NCBI GenBank assembly: GCA_004123355.1
Contig: SCHM01000002.1
Coordinates: forward strand, 1,798,001 to 1,862,000
Direction: 5' to 3'
DNA from: Amphirosellinia nigrospora
Lineage: Eukaryota > Ascomycota > Sordariomycetes > Xylariales > Xylariaceae
DNA: 64,000 nt
Part shown: piece by piece, positions 23,711 through 36,400 of the stretch
How the letters are laid out: each line of letters begins with the position of its first letter
Numbering within the stretch: position 1 is the first letter of the stretch
Translations under genes and position numbers: made by a program
Notes under the pieces: model-generated
Told to the model about the DNA's origin: nothing
The model's input: the letters and a program-made list of their open reading frames with translations, nothing else
The model's database searches: none

Positions 23711-24291
23711 ATCGTGGGGACATGGGGTTTGGAGTTCAGTGAGGCTGGGTTTTGGTCTTCGGGCGGCACAATATTTCAATCGCACAAGGCGGCGTTATAA
23801 CGTCTTGGTGATGTTAGGCGAGTAAATCAAAGCCTACGGCAGGTTGAACGAAACGGGCTGATTATGAGGGTCTAAAAACTTGCCAAGGCTCATCAGCTTG
23901 GAACACTCCAGATCCTGTTACGTAGCTCACTTTGTACCTATAATCTAATAGAATACAAGTACTTAAGGAGTCAATCGGATATACTGGTAGTACCTAGAGG
24001 ATGCAGTCTATACAAATTCATATTACTTGAATGAAATTGGCTAACAAGAAGATGGGATCGCCCAAGACTTCTTTCACAGTCAAGCGGCTGGCTGTATTAA
24101 GGTGCCGCTGTACTATACCTTGCACTAGATAAACCCCTGTCAGCGGCCTCATTCGCCCTACTCCACCCCTTAACGACTACCAACTTATCCACCAAACCCA
24201 TCAGCAAGTCATTCCTGTCTGCCTACCTAAAACAAATCACTTGTCTTTTGCGGCCGGATGAAGCGATATTATCCATGCAACAAGGAACACC
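23711..24291. other. Intergenic, no gene seen
   Basis: 3' region of the cyclin gene and promoter of EMC10. A CACCCCTTA-type pyrimidine-rich leader precedes the EMC10 start. Confidence 0.5.
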
Positions 24292-24990
24292 ATGAAGCCA
24301 GCGACAGTATTATCGGGCCTTGCCTGTCTCGTATTAACAAATTTCGCCAGCGCCAGTGCCAGCGAGCGAACAGCCGCCATCTACATCCAGGCGGTAGCAG
24401 CATCACCAGCGGCGCCTGTCCCGCTCGCCGAACTCCAGTACGACATACTTGCGCCCTCTGAGGCCCAGGTTATCGCATACGAAGCTCCCGAACTACCCGA
24501 TGAGACGAAGCTCGTGCGCGTCGGCGTCTACGACCCCGCGGCCAAACAATGGGTCTCTTCGACCTCGCTTGCGTCAATGGACAACTTCGACAAGGGATTT
24601 TCGCCAGCCCTCATGCTCTCGGTAGATCGCTCTGGCGTACCGATCAGCGCGGCAATCCGCGGCGTTAGGATTGATGCGGGACAAACGAGGGATTTCGGAC
24701 CGCAGGCTATCATTCTCGTAACCGAAGCTGGGAAGCAACCCGATCTGAATAAACCTGTCGTCTTGTCTGCTGAGGGAAGCAGGTTGTTCCTGAGGAGAAG
24801 TCGATGTTTCAGAAGTACGTAGTCCCCAGTTAAACTCGCTGAGGAGAACTCCCTTCTACGCACATCTACATCAAGATGCCTTTTCTTGATTGCAGATTTG
24901 ACTTGCTTGCTAACTATCTACAGGTACTGGTGGGTGATAGCACTTGTTGTCATGATGAGTGTTCTCGGCGGTGGCGACGACAAGAAATAA
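24292..24990 (+). CDS. EMC10: ER membrane protein complex subunit 10 (EMC10)
   Basis: Exons are 24292-24814 and 24924-24990 (GTACGT donor, GCTAAC branch, CTACAG acceptor), 196 residues. The signal peptide is MKPATVLSGLACLVLTNFAS. A lumenal beta-rich domain follows (AELQYDILAP, KLVRVGVYDP, FSPALMLSVD, FGPQAIILVTEAGKQPDLNKPVVLS). After the acidic PEEKSMFQKYWW comes one C-terminal membrane helix (WVIALVVMMSVL) and the tail GGGDDKK. The order matches fungal EMC10, a lumenal/membrane subunit of the EMC insertase that places tail-anchored and multipass proteins in the ER. One frame slip near 24777 (AA where AAA is needed) separates the lumenal part from the membrane anchor. Without correction the protein would lose its anchor. 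Confidence 0.85.
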
Positions 24991-25627
24991 TAAGCACTAA
25001 TTCTTATTCGATGCATTACGGGAAACCTGTTGCCCTCCTACCTCTCCTTGATCAGATATGGGTTTTATCAGTGACTTAGCTATGATTACTTCTCGTTATG
25101 TTACAGGCCTAGCCGGTGACAACATGGATGCCACAGACTGAAAAGAAGAAACAACAATATATATCGTGGCTATTAAGTTGTCTAGCCCGACAACTTATCA
25201 ATTTGTCTCCTTTTATTATCCTCTATCTTATCATCATGGGCTCTACCTAACTATCTTTCCTTACCCCGAGCTTCCATCGCTCCTTCCCTCACACGGAGCT
25301 TTTTGTGTGGGTAGGCGGTACTTGGGTACCTGCCCCCCACCTATCTTGTTTTAGCGTCGGCGTGCTTATCGATACAAGGGCGGTAAAGGTGGGCGCCTGG
25401 CAGAACTCGTGTCTGGTTGGTGGGTAGCCTGGTGGGTAACCCAGCGACGTGAATTGGTTGGCTAGCAGCTGAACTCATCCAATAACACTCGGCCTTCTCT
25501 TGTTCACTTTAACTTTCCTCAAAACCATAACAACTTGCAATTCACCCCTGCACTCTTCCATCCGATTCTCAGCATCCTCCGCACTTTAAGCCTCGTTTAC
25601 ACCAATCCACCCTTGAACCCAGTCACA
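24991..25627. other. Intergenic and CHZ1 promoter
   Basis: No gene seen. It is pyrimidine-rich toward the CHZ1 ATG, with a CAAAACCATAACAAC-type leader. Confidence 0.5.
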
Positions 25628-26119
25628 ATGGCTTCTGAGAACAACACCACTCTCCCCAAGGGCCCCACCCAGGGCGCCGGCGAGACTATCGATCCGAAGG
25701 GCAAGGGCAAAGCTGTCGCAACCGAAGAGCCTGTCGATCAGTCCATGGACGAAGATGAGGATGATGATAGCGGCGACGAAGAGGTGAGCTACAGCAAACT
25801 CAAATAGTACTATAACATAAAATCAACTAACATTTGACTGCCCAGGCCGGTGATGGTAAGCGCCCAGTTCAACTAAGCAATCTAGTTACAATATTAATTA
25901 ACACGTGCCCGTTTCGCAGTCGATGAGGAAGATAATATGGACGAGATTGACCTCAACAACATTGTCGATGGCGGCCGCCGTACTCGTGGTCGAGTTATCG
26001 ATTGGGCCAAGGCTGCCGAAGAGAACCCTGCTGATGATGATGAGGACGACGACGATGAGGACGATTTTCAGCCGGAGGGCGAGGTAGTAGTAGATGCCGA
26101 TAAGATGGATGAGGACTGA
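25628..26119 (+). CDS. CHZ1: Histone H2A.Z chaperone Chz1
   Basis: Exons are 25628-25783, a 10-nt micro-exon at 25846-25855, and 25920-26119, giving 121 residues with the frame intact. The N-terminus MASENNTTLPKGPTQGAG is disordered, followed by an acidic patch (DQSMDEDEDDDSGDEE). The CHZ motif is present as IDLNNIVDGGRRTRGRVIDW. A second acidic block (DDDEDDDDEDD) and the C-terminus VDADKMDED close the protein. Family knowledge: Chz1 is a nuclear chaperone that prefers H2A.Z-H2B dimers and hands them to SWR1. The small size, two acid patches and the CHZ motif leave little doubt. The micro-exon encodes only the four-residue AGDV junction and is flanked by good GTGAGC/CCAG and GTAAGC/GCAG sites. 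Confidence 0.9.
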
Positions 26120-28328
26120 TTGAGGCGGCTCGGTTCACAATCGCGGCTCCAGACACATCCGCACCTTCTTGCACTTTTGATACCACCTCGCATCCCATCT
26201 CTACGTTCCCCAGTGTCAACATGAGATGATGAATGCGTGTTTCTATACCACCATGTTTGCGCGACGATCAATTTAGTTGTTGCTAGCTTGGATCAGCACG
26301 CGTCTGATTCTGCATGAATCTGCCATACATGGTCTGCATACTAGGTAGCTATTGGTCGCGTGTCTAAACATACCACAATTTCAGACAAGAGTCGTACATA
26401 GGATGCTTCAATATTGTGCCTGAATTCCGAATCTCGTAATAGCTACATATTTTGGGCTGTTGAAAAATCGCAACAGCACTGTAGTTGACCAATCTTGGCC
26501 AGGCTTAAACATAGCTGAAAGGTAAACCTTGACACATACAATGCCCCTCACCGCCAACTAAGGCGTTATCACCATGCTCGTCAAAAAGCGCTCAGCTGTG
26601 CAGGAACCAAGTGGAAATACCGTGTACACTATACCAACCTGCAAACAGTACAATAGTTAGTAACACAGTTCGGCTTCATAAATTACATATTTGAATAAGT
26701 ATGTCAGAATACACTCCTGCGGCTAGTACTCACGGGTTCTGAACTCACAAACGCCGACTTGGTTGGTCTTACCCTTCGAACGCTGGCGACTCTCCCACCA
26801 AGAACAGGACAACCCCTCGGTTAGTATGCAGATGTTGCGTTAATACTACGACGTGATTTTACAGATGTGTAACATCTGTTAATCCTTATACAGTACTAGC
26901 TACCCAGCATCAATAAAGTAGATCTAGACAGACAAGAGCTTACACAATGGGTACCAGGCGAACAGTGTATATAAAGACCTCATCCAAAAAGCACAGTAGG
27001 GTTGCGGCGTTCGTTTAAAAGAAGGCTAGCCTTTCCTAAAGCGGCTAATTATCTGTCGGGTAGAATTAAGAGCTTTGGATTGGTGTAGATATTCTGGCCC
27101 ACTGCTAGGAAAGAGCGGTATCGGGACGGATCGTGGTGTAAGTCGGTTTAGACCAAAGTGACGTCGACCTTGCGAGTTCACGATACCTCAATCATGAATC
27201 ACAGCGAGACCTCCATACCTCTGGAAATAAGGCAGTCGATTCTCTAATCACAGAGGCAGAGACGGTGAGACGGCTACCTGATGGTGAGAGGTACTATTCG
27301 ATGTGATTAATCGAATGATCAAAGGTTCTAGTCGAAGCCGAACCTTCATCCACCTCTGTTTTCTTCTTCTTCTGATATGGACCGCGCAGTTTCAGACCAG
27401 TCGACAATTGGTTAGTACTAATTTCCTTGTTAACACAATTGAAGTCATTCTTGGTCATGTGCAACAATAGAAGCGCGACGTCCTTGAGATTAGGTTGTAC
27501 GGTCATGGTATGGATAAAGAAGGGAGACAACATCGCTTCACCTCGTCATACCCAGATAATTATACCATAGTCCACTTAGACTACAGCTGTATACTGAAGA
27601 AGTAGGTTTTTGAGCGAAGCAGAAAAGAAAAGCCTTTATGAAGATCGTCTCGGGTAATTGCGGTCTGTCTATTCCCGAATTTTCTTGTCGCTCTGTCATT
27701 GCCCCGGTTTCCCCACATCGTACTAAACCAACATGGACAAGTCCCATCTGCGCCCAGAATTCCCCCAACCTTCCTTTTACCGGGTCCCGGCAGTCAAACT
27801 CCTCTCCCCAAGCAGACCCCAAGCTCTCCCGTCCTTATGCTGTCATACCACCATACAACCATACAACATGCAGGCGAATGCGTGTATTCGATCTTTGCAT
27901 GATCAACCAAAGACGGATTGATGCGGTGAGCATGTACTGATATGACAAGATATGCCAGCCAGTCCAATTGAGTGTAGGATCGGAGAGCCGTTCATCCTGT
28001 GCAAAACCATGACCAAATCGACTCCATAACCCGAGGACGAGGACCAGGGGGGAGCTGCAATGTTCGTGATCGGCATGCCTGCAGTGGATGGCTAACAGGC
28101 CAAGCTCATCCAACCATACATGTGTCTATCGCCGATCCATCCGTCCACTCTCAGTTAAAAACACCCATCCCTTTCTCCTCTTTCTCCTCAACGCCAGTCA
28201 CCGTTGCAGTGGTACTTTGGAGTCGACTCCTCACTCGCTTCCACGCTTGAGAATAAGAGGCTGTCCATTCTGCGCTCACTTCTATCTGCAGCCACAAGTC
28301 GTGTGAGCCTCTCTCGTCGTACCTCGCC
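26120..28328. other. Intergenic, no gene seen
   Basis: About 2.2 kb between CHZ1 and the transporter. Several open frames of 60 to 100 codons overlap each other on both strands around 27.6-28.2 kb, but none shows family features. The last 150 bases form a CT-rich leader for the transporter. Confidence 0.45.
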
Positions 28329-30071
28329 ATGGGCGTCAAGGATTTCATCCGGAGCCGCTCGCTCAGGGTGAAAGACAGCAAGCGCACCAAAGCAGCTGAG
28401 CTCACCCTCCGGGAATCCCTCTACCCGATTGCTCTCGTGACTGTTCTGTTCTTTCTATGGGGGTTCTCGTATGGATTGCTAGACACGTTAAATGTAAGTA
28501 ATTGACGTTCTGCTTTGTGATCTGTCTGCCAAATTTCGCATGGCGAATGCCTCTGATGAGGCTTGGCCGAGGCAGCGTCAGATTAATTACAGCCGTAAGA
28601 GTATCATATACTTATCAAAGCCATCAGAAACATTTCCAGAATACCCTTCATATTACGAAGTCGAGGTCGGCTGGACTTCAAGCAGCATATTTCGGGTTTG
28701 TCGCGCCTCCAATCTTCTACAAAGCATACGCCTACTAAATTCGTACTTAGCGCATATCCTCTTGCTTCTCTCGGGCACGCCAACTGGATTTTGAGGCACT
28801 ATGGGTACAGGGCGACATTTATATGGGGTCTCTTCTTGTATGGTATGTATAGCTTACTTGTCTTCAAGGCTCGAAACGCAGTCAGCTGATACAAGAGGCA
28901 TATAAGGTGTTGGTGCATTCATTGCCATTCCCTGCATTAAGGCGCATTCTTTCGCTGGGTTCTGTACCGCGATTGCCGTCGTTGGGAGCGGACTGGATCT
29001 CTCGAAACAGCCGCTAACCCATACATTACTGGTAAGTCGAGAGTTCGTTTCCGATTCATACGCGGATCTCTGATTACTGACGTTTCTTTTAGTATGCGGT
29101 CCACCTAAATATTCCGAGATTCGTATCAACATCTCCCAGGCCTTCAATGGGATTGGCACCGTGATTGCACCTGTCCTCGGTTCTTATGTGTTCTTCACTT
29201 TTGATGACTCGACTGCCCTCGAGAACGTACAGTGGTGTACGTAGCTATCGGAATATTCGTCTTCCTCCTCGCCCTTGCATTCTTTCTCTCGAAAATACCC
29301 GAAATCACGGATGCCGATATGGCGTTTCAAGCAAGTGAGACCCATGCCAATGCGGACGACAAGCCCTTCTGGAAGCAGTACCGTCTTTTCCATGCTGCTG
29401 GCGCTCAGTTCTGCTACACGGGCGCGCAGGTGGCCATAGCCTCCTATTTTATCAATTACGTGCGAGATACGCAGCCCTGGTCTACTGATCCGAGTGCTGC
29501 GCGTTTCCTCTCCGGCGCACAGGGTGCCTTCGCAGGAGGTCGCTTTTTTGGGTCGTTCATAATGAATTACATCCGCCCGCGTTGGGTGTTCCTCGCTTTC
29601 CTGACTTCTTGTATTGTCTTTATCGCTCCCGCCATCACGCAAGAGGGCTGGACGGGTATGTCGCTGCTCTATGTAGTGCTGTTCTTCGAGTCTATCTGCT
29701 TCCCAACTATCGTAGCACTCGGTATGCGTGGCCTAGGTAAGCATACCAAGAGAGGCTCTGGATGGATCATTGCGGGTGTCTCAGGTGGCGCCGTCGTCCC
29801 GCCCCTCACTGGTGTTGCGGCCGATAATCATGGCACCGGCAAAGCCATGGCCGTTCCTCTGGCCTTTTTCGTCGCGGCGTTGTCGTACGCCGTAGCGGTT
29901 AACTTTGTACCCGCTTACAGAGACCCCGCTGATGCCTTCTCTACGACGGAAGTAGGCTTGTCAGGTGCTCATGACAATCTGGACGAGGAGAAAGGCATGT
30001 CTGACAAAATTGCTGAAAAGCTTGGTGAGATTGAGCACGACAGCAAGGCACAAGAGAAAGAGATTGCATAG
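28329..30071 (+). CDS. MFS sugar transporter, fucose/glucose-galactose permease (FucP/GluP) family
   Basis: Exons are 28329-28493, 28628-28695, 28751-28842, 28907-29031 and 29093-30071, about 476 residues. Twelve membrane helices are expected. Landmarks are YPIALVTVLFFLWGFSYGLLD (helix 1), the loop KHFQNTLHITKSRSAGLQAAYFG, AYPLASLGHANWILRHYGYR, the CGPPKYSEIRINISQAFNG loop, and APVLGSYVFF in the N-terminal half. The C-terminal half has SGAQGAFAGGRFFGSF and ISGVSGGAVVPPLTG-like segments. These are FucP-family features; the members move sugars with protons, and the exact sugar cannot be read here. Exon 2 has a GTTTGT donor. Two frame slips lie at GG pairs (28995 and 29234), each resolved by one further G. 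The C-terminal tail is charged and cytosolic. Confidence 0.85.
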
Positions 30072-32025
30072 ATATGAACTTCTCAAGACGACTGGTTTAG
30101 GCTCATTGCCAGCCGCCTTGAAACATAGCGCGTGTATATATTTAAGATTTAACTTTATGTGTCTTATTTGTTTATGTCGAATATGTGATATAGGCGCTTC
30201 CAACTTAAATATTCATTCCTATATTTGTATCAACTACTGTAAGTTGACGGCCAATGCACGGCTTCCCGTCCTTGAAAGCTAAAACTAGACAAGTCGTTGC
30301 TCTGGTAGTTAATGTGAAGACAACCGCTCATTGTGTACAACTCCCAACAGACGCTTACAACTCATTCCAACTCCGCTCCCGTTTCTCATCTTATTTTCCT
30401 TGCTCAGAGAAAGAGAGACTTCGCAACATTATATGTCGTAGACTTTACAGTTCCAGCCAAAATGCTCACGATACACTAGTAGAACTTATCTCAGCAGACT
30501 ATCACAAGGTGGTCATAATAAATTTCTCATTCACGACCAAGATGGTCACGGGATCACGTACGCATGTGCTTGAAACGCAAGGTACTTCCCAAACTCAATT
30601 ATGCCGAGCCGGCAGGAGTTTGCCTATTTACGCACATAACCCTCATCTATACTTGACACACGCATGCCAAGTTTAAGAGAGCCAACAAGGAAAGAAAAAA
30701 ATCGCTAATGCCGGTACCTATCAGTTCTCTATGCAGCCCACTAGTTTAGGTTCATGTGCAGCAGCAGTCGATCAACTCAGCCGAGACATTTGAGTAGGTA
30801 ACATCAAAACTCGGCCCCCGGAAGGGCCTGGCCTGGCCTGGCTGGCACTTTTCTTCACGTGGAGTATACGCCGAGGGGGTGTGTCGATGAGCGAAAGATG
30901 AATGAACAAGACACCTCACAACCTTCCGATTCGACTTCCTGATGACCCCGTATAGATGAATATCGCGAAAGAGGTGCTAGCCTTTGAATGTTTCATGCAG
31001 GTGACTTGTGGCCAAGGCTTCTCGCAGCGGGAGGAAATGACTAGTCATCGACGGTTTAGGATGATTCCAGAGTATTTCATGTCTCGAATGTGGTCGGCCA
31101 TCTGTAGGTTGTCGTGCAATCAATATACATAATCTCATTCGTCAGGCTCTAACAACGGCGCATGAGAGGCGACATGAGGAGGTGTGGCGCCTGAACGCTT
31201 GTCTTGGCCGCTAGGTACGGGCCAATGCTCGAGACGCAGGCTGACGTCTCATAAAAATATGTTGCTCCTCATTTCTTTGCTCGCATGATTCACCATTCCT
31301 CCATTGGCCTTCGGCACTTAAGGGCAATATAGCAGCAAATTTCACAGTGGTGAAAAGGCGACGAAAATATCGAAATCAACATTTAAATATCTATCAATAG
31401 AGTACGGTATATAGAGCAATTCATTTTCGCAACCCTCACTCCCCATCACGTACGCCTAGGCAAATGCATTGAATAGAATAGTAATCGCATGTCTTCCTTT
31501 GCTCCGGGCCCAATCAAAATCCCAATAGTGCTCCAAGCCATAGTGTTAACCTCTGTATGAGAGTACACGTATTTTTAGTTAGAAACTGCAAACAGAACCA
31601 TTTTTCCAACCGTTGCGTAGTAATGCCGGATCTTTGTTTCTTCGCCATGAACATGAAAAGGATAGGTGGAATAAGATGAGTCGGATCGGACATCGTCAAA
31701 AAGGTGTCAGTTCATTCGTGACAGTCGTGATACAGAAGAATGGGAAGACAAATGTTGGCTACACGCTAAACAGAGATTCTATCCTGAATTCTTGATCAGC
31801 AAACGCAGCGTTTCTTAACCCAAGTACGCCGAATCCAAGTGAGATGGGCCCCGATATATCTCTACCATGGATTTCCTTCACGAGCGTCGTTTTATACCGT
31901 ACAGAAAAACGTATGATACAGGGGCTCGTAGGCGTATATTTCCCTGAGCCTGCGTATAATGATAGAACATAGTAAGATATACGTTGGTGAAAATCCGAAG
32001 TGCGAGGTAAATGGTGAAACCATAA
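30072..32025. other. Intergenic between convergent genes, no gene seen
   Basis: Contains a 140-codon open frame at 30254-30676 with no family features and no codon pattern. Nothing else was recognised in this 2-kb stretch. Confidence 0.45.
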
Positions 32026-33453
32026 CTATTGCATGCTGTCCAGTCGCGCGCTTGGCATTTGCATCGTTGGATCATCTAGTTCGGGCTTGTAATCCCAACC
32101 CGTGATTAACCCTGAACTATAAGTTGTGACCTGGTCGATTGAAGGCACCCCTATGGGAGGGTTATACGGCATTTCACTATACCAATGTCCGGCGCTATGA
32201 CTTGCTGGTTGTTGGAACGACTCCTGGATTCCATGTACATGTTGTACAGTCGGTGTTTGTGGCAATGACTGCATTGGTGTCGGCATTGGCTGCCGAAACT
32301 GAGCTATAATTTGGTGCTCTAATACGTGAGGAGACTGATTCATATGGTAGTAGCCGCCTTGTGAGGGAGGGCCTCGGATACTGAGAGATGAGAAATTCCC
32401 AGGTATGCTCTGAATAGGCCCGTTGAGGTTATTTGTAGAATAGGTAATTTCTTGGGTAGGCCTCTCCTGTGGCCGACCAGCTTGATATTGCTGGATCGTG
32501 TTTGGATTCATTGTCGCAACAGCCGGGTTGGCCTGGTCTACATAGTAGGTGCTCGTGGGGATCTGTATGGGATTAAGTAATTGGATGCCCCCGTGCTGTC
32601 CTGAAACAGAAGGATCTTGGTACTCGTGAACATCACTGGCTGATATACTGTGGCGGTGGCCGTACTGGGTCTGGGCACCGACGTATTCATCAAGATGCTG
32701 GGCAAAGTGACTGAACGAAGGGGACCGGTGGGAGGGGTGACCAGGTAAGGTTGACAATGATTGAGAAAGCGATGGCCAAGGCATCCCTCTATGTGTCGGT
32801 GTCGTGGGAGACTCGCCACCATCTGACTCAGAGGAACTATCGTCGATTTCAGACGAGTGCATGCCTTTTTGATGTGATCGCCGTAGGTGTTTGGTCATGG
32901 TAATCTTGCGGCAGAAACTAAATAGGAGACGGGAAATGTTAGTGCTTTAGCCAAATAGACACGCGTAGTACGTCTATTACCTTTTCAAACAGCCCTGATG
33001 CGTACATCTATAAGGTCGTTTACCAGTGTGGATACGACGGTGCCGGGCCAGACTCGACGACTATGAAACATTAGCAACTTACTCGATCAAAAGGACATAG
33101 GTCACTTACATCTGAGAAACGCTTGCCACAGCCCACATGTTGGCACCTATGAGGTTTCTCGCCGGTATGTGTTCGGATATGTACCGTCAAGGCACTTCTC
33201 TGGATAAAGCTTTTGTCGCATCCTGGCTCCGTACATTTATATGGCCTATCATTCGTATGTATGCGATAATGTCTCTGTAGGTCTGATTTGCGGTTGAAGC
33301 CCTGTAAGTTGACCGGTCAGCGTGGCTCAGACGCCGACGATAGGTTGACCGAGCACAACACAAGGCAGAGCGACATACTTTAGGACATGAGTTCCAATTG
33401 CATCGGTATGGACGAGCCGCGGGCTCATTTTCGACAAGTTCTAACACCTCCAT
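32026..33453 (-). CDS. C2H2 transcription factor with four zinc fingers
   Basis: Exons on the minus strand are 33453-33379, 33301-33110, 33060-32981 and 32917-32026, 412 residues, frame intact. Four consecutive Krueppel-type fingers lie near the N-terminus: CNWNSCPKGFNRKSDLQRH, CTEPGCDKSFIQRSALTVH, CQHVGCGKRFSDSSSLARH and CTHQGCLKSFCRKITMTKH. They are joined by TGEKP-like linkers (HTNDRPYK, HTGEKPHR, HTGKRPYR). Introns fall inside fingers 1, 3 and 4. The long C-terminal part is rich in Gln, Pro, Ser and His (SPTTPTHRGMPWPS, QQYQAGRPQERPTQE), typical of an activation or interaction region. It is a nuclear DNA-binding regulator by family. I cannot assign a named regulator or its targets. The ATG at 33453 (MEVLELVENEP) was chosen. 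Confidence 0.88.
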
Positions 33454-36400
33454 CGTCTTGTAGGGCCGGGACACCAAGGTCTATCAACTCTCTGCGGCAA
33501 TAGATAGAATATATCTTCACACCACGGAATTGATATATGCAGAGGTGTATTATCCGGGTAGATCAGGTAATGCGCTTCAATAAAAACCGGGGTAACACGA
33601 TCTGTTTGAGGTAACTTGGTGTGTGTGATGGAACCCCTGGTCCAGAAAGGGGCAGGCCAGGCCTCAATGCGATGTGATGTGACGTTGGCTTGGTTCTGTG
33701 CATGAGTAAGCTTTACCTAGGTCCGACCTGCTAGTTCCTCGGCAAGAAGATCATACATCTACTTAGCGAATCTGACCAGCTTGTGGCACGAATTTCGGGT
33801 TCTCTGGCAGGCTCAGACCAATTCCCAGTCCGGTATCACAAGCCAGTTACGTTGTCTGGCAATTTATCCGCTTCGGTGCTTTTGGCTGCGCAAGGGTGTA
33901 TTGTGACTTATTCAAAATGCGCCCTTTGAATTTCTGATGAACTGATGAGATGTCAGTCTTAGCTCCTTTTGAGGCAACGATTGTGCGATGAGTTACTCTA
34001 GACCGTTGATAAACTGGCAACAACGCTCGTCGTTTACCGACATAAAATTGCCTCGATACCAGAATAATCGGATATTAGATCAAATATCCCAATGGGTTTA
34101 ATAACCAAAATCGTCAGAAATTGGCGTAGAAGCTGTCCGTATATAATAGTAGGGTCTGTGCTGGTGCGTATTGAGCACGGGCGAAAGTCGTTCGGATAGT
34201 AGTATGCTGCTTGCTCACTTTTTACACTTCTTATAGCAGTTAGTCGATATCCTAAAACAACACTCTTTGTAAAAGGTTTGCTGTCGTGTGACCTGGGTAT
34301 TCATACCAATATGATGCTGGCGAGGTAGGATCAACAGGCTGCGTGGACCATATGGTCAGAGAAGGAAAGGCGTGGGGCGCAGAACTATCGTGTTATTACA
34401 ACATTCACCTTCGACGTACTCATATCTGAAGTCGACGGTTCTAGAAGCGTTGGCACCAATGTGATGGCCTTTATCACCCAGCTCTAGGTCAAGAAGATAA
34501 ATAGTTTTTTATGTTTCCCGAAGCTAAGGGCAAGTCCCAGTATCCAGAGATCAGAACAGGAGGAACAGGAGAACTATGCCACAGCCCTTAGATTAAAAAT
34601 TAGGCGGTAAAAGCAAAAGGGCAGCTAGATTAGAAAGGTCGTTATTTTGAGTCCTCTCTTGTTGGTGTACGAGCGTTGGTTGACTTTGATGGGAGGCTTA
34701 TGTAAGAGAGATCCAAACCCAGATTTCTACTGAGATTTGGCTTTCTCGAAAAATTATGTGTTCGTCTTAGTTGATGATAAGCATGGGGGAAGGTAATGAA
34801 TGAAGGTTTAGAGTTATGTTTCTCTTGGTAGACTGCAGAAGTGTCGTTGGTGGCCCAACTGAGATTGTCACGGTGCTGGGGTCGAGGTGATGGGGTCGTG
34901 AAACATTCAACAATCGGTGGGCATTCGTGACAGTCAAATATGAAGTGTGAAGCGGGGGTCGTGGTTGAAGAAAGAGCGGAAACTCAAGTAATAATACTTG
35001 GATACAATATCGATATTCGTATGTAGTATAGTACACATATAGGTAGGTAGGTGGTCCCAGGTCGAGCGAGATCAAGACCAAGGCCAAGACCAAGACCAAG
35101 CCTAGAGGCAGGACCCTACAGTGACGATGCCGGGACCACTACAACAGACGTTTGGACCGTAGAGAAGTTTCATACGATTCATCAGGTAAGTACCTACCTA
35201 GTGTGCGCATACACTGCAGCATTTCCACCCGCTGGCGGCGCTGGGTGAACCTGGTTCCCTGCTCGACGGCCATTGCTGAATGGGATGGGCCATCATGGAG
35301 AATGGAGAATACAAGAGAGTATGTACTGAGGGCAGCCCCATCAAGCCATCAAGCAACGGCACACACTAGCAACGGGCCGGGGGGTGCCTGGTCGCAAAGT
35401 AGCATGGAACAGGGGCAGAGAACCGCATGGCAGGGGACTGATTCGAATATGCATGCTAGTGCAGTGTGGTGAAGGCTAGGTGGTGTGTGTGTGTAGTTAC
35501 TTAGCAGCAGTGTAGTAGCGTAGAGGAGTCGGGACGGGAATGAATGAGGGACAGAGTTAGCAAGCATGGGGCATGGGCAAGCATGGGGGATGGCATGGCA
35601 GGCAGGGGTTGGCATGTGGGCATGTGCGTCCTCCCGGCCGGCCGCCAGGCCTGGTGGGTAACCTTAGCTTTGCCAAGAAGCTAGGGTGGCGTCGCCGTCC
35701 GTTGTGGGGCACACGAGCAGCATTCATTCAGCATTCATTACGGCATAGCAGAGCATTCACAAGCCTGAGAGTCGTGGCCTGGACGCCACGCTCCCCTGCT
35801 AACAACAGTGGCCTGCGCAGTGAGTGAGTGCTATTCCATGCGCTACCTAATGCTGTACGTTGTGATGCCACTACCTCTGCTAGGTACGAGTGCACCAACA
35901 GCTATCTACCTCGCATACGCATGTTTTGTCCTCAATTGGCAATAGATAAAAGTTGCAGCATAATTAGAGTCTTGGTAGGTTAGGTAAATAAGTAATTCAG
36001 GAGTTGTACATACATACAGTACATGATGACAGATCCTCTTACATAGTCCTCGCCATGTTTTAACACATGCGGCAACAGAAGTATTCTCCGAGGGAAGTAG
36101 TAGATATAAGCTCGGTTTGGATCTGTATCCTGCACGATGATGCGCCACAAGCTACTATGTACGACATCTCGACAACGTTTACCCGCGAGATGCTGGCAGT
36201 ATACGGTACACACCTCACGCACCTCGGAGAAAAACAAGTGATAGGTGGTGTAACGATAGTCCGATGGATAAGGAATATAAGTCACACCTCCTTCTCGCGC
36301 GGCTTCTTCTTGTGCCGATGAGCTTGTAATTTATGAGCGACGTTGCGTGAGCTAGTGCACCCATCTGCTAAGTTGTTAGACAAGCTACTAGTATCATGAT

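Noticed and set aside
30254-30676. 140-codon plus-strand open frame after the transporter
   Set aside because: No hydrophobic, domain or splice pattern; it lies in the intergenic 3' region.
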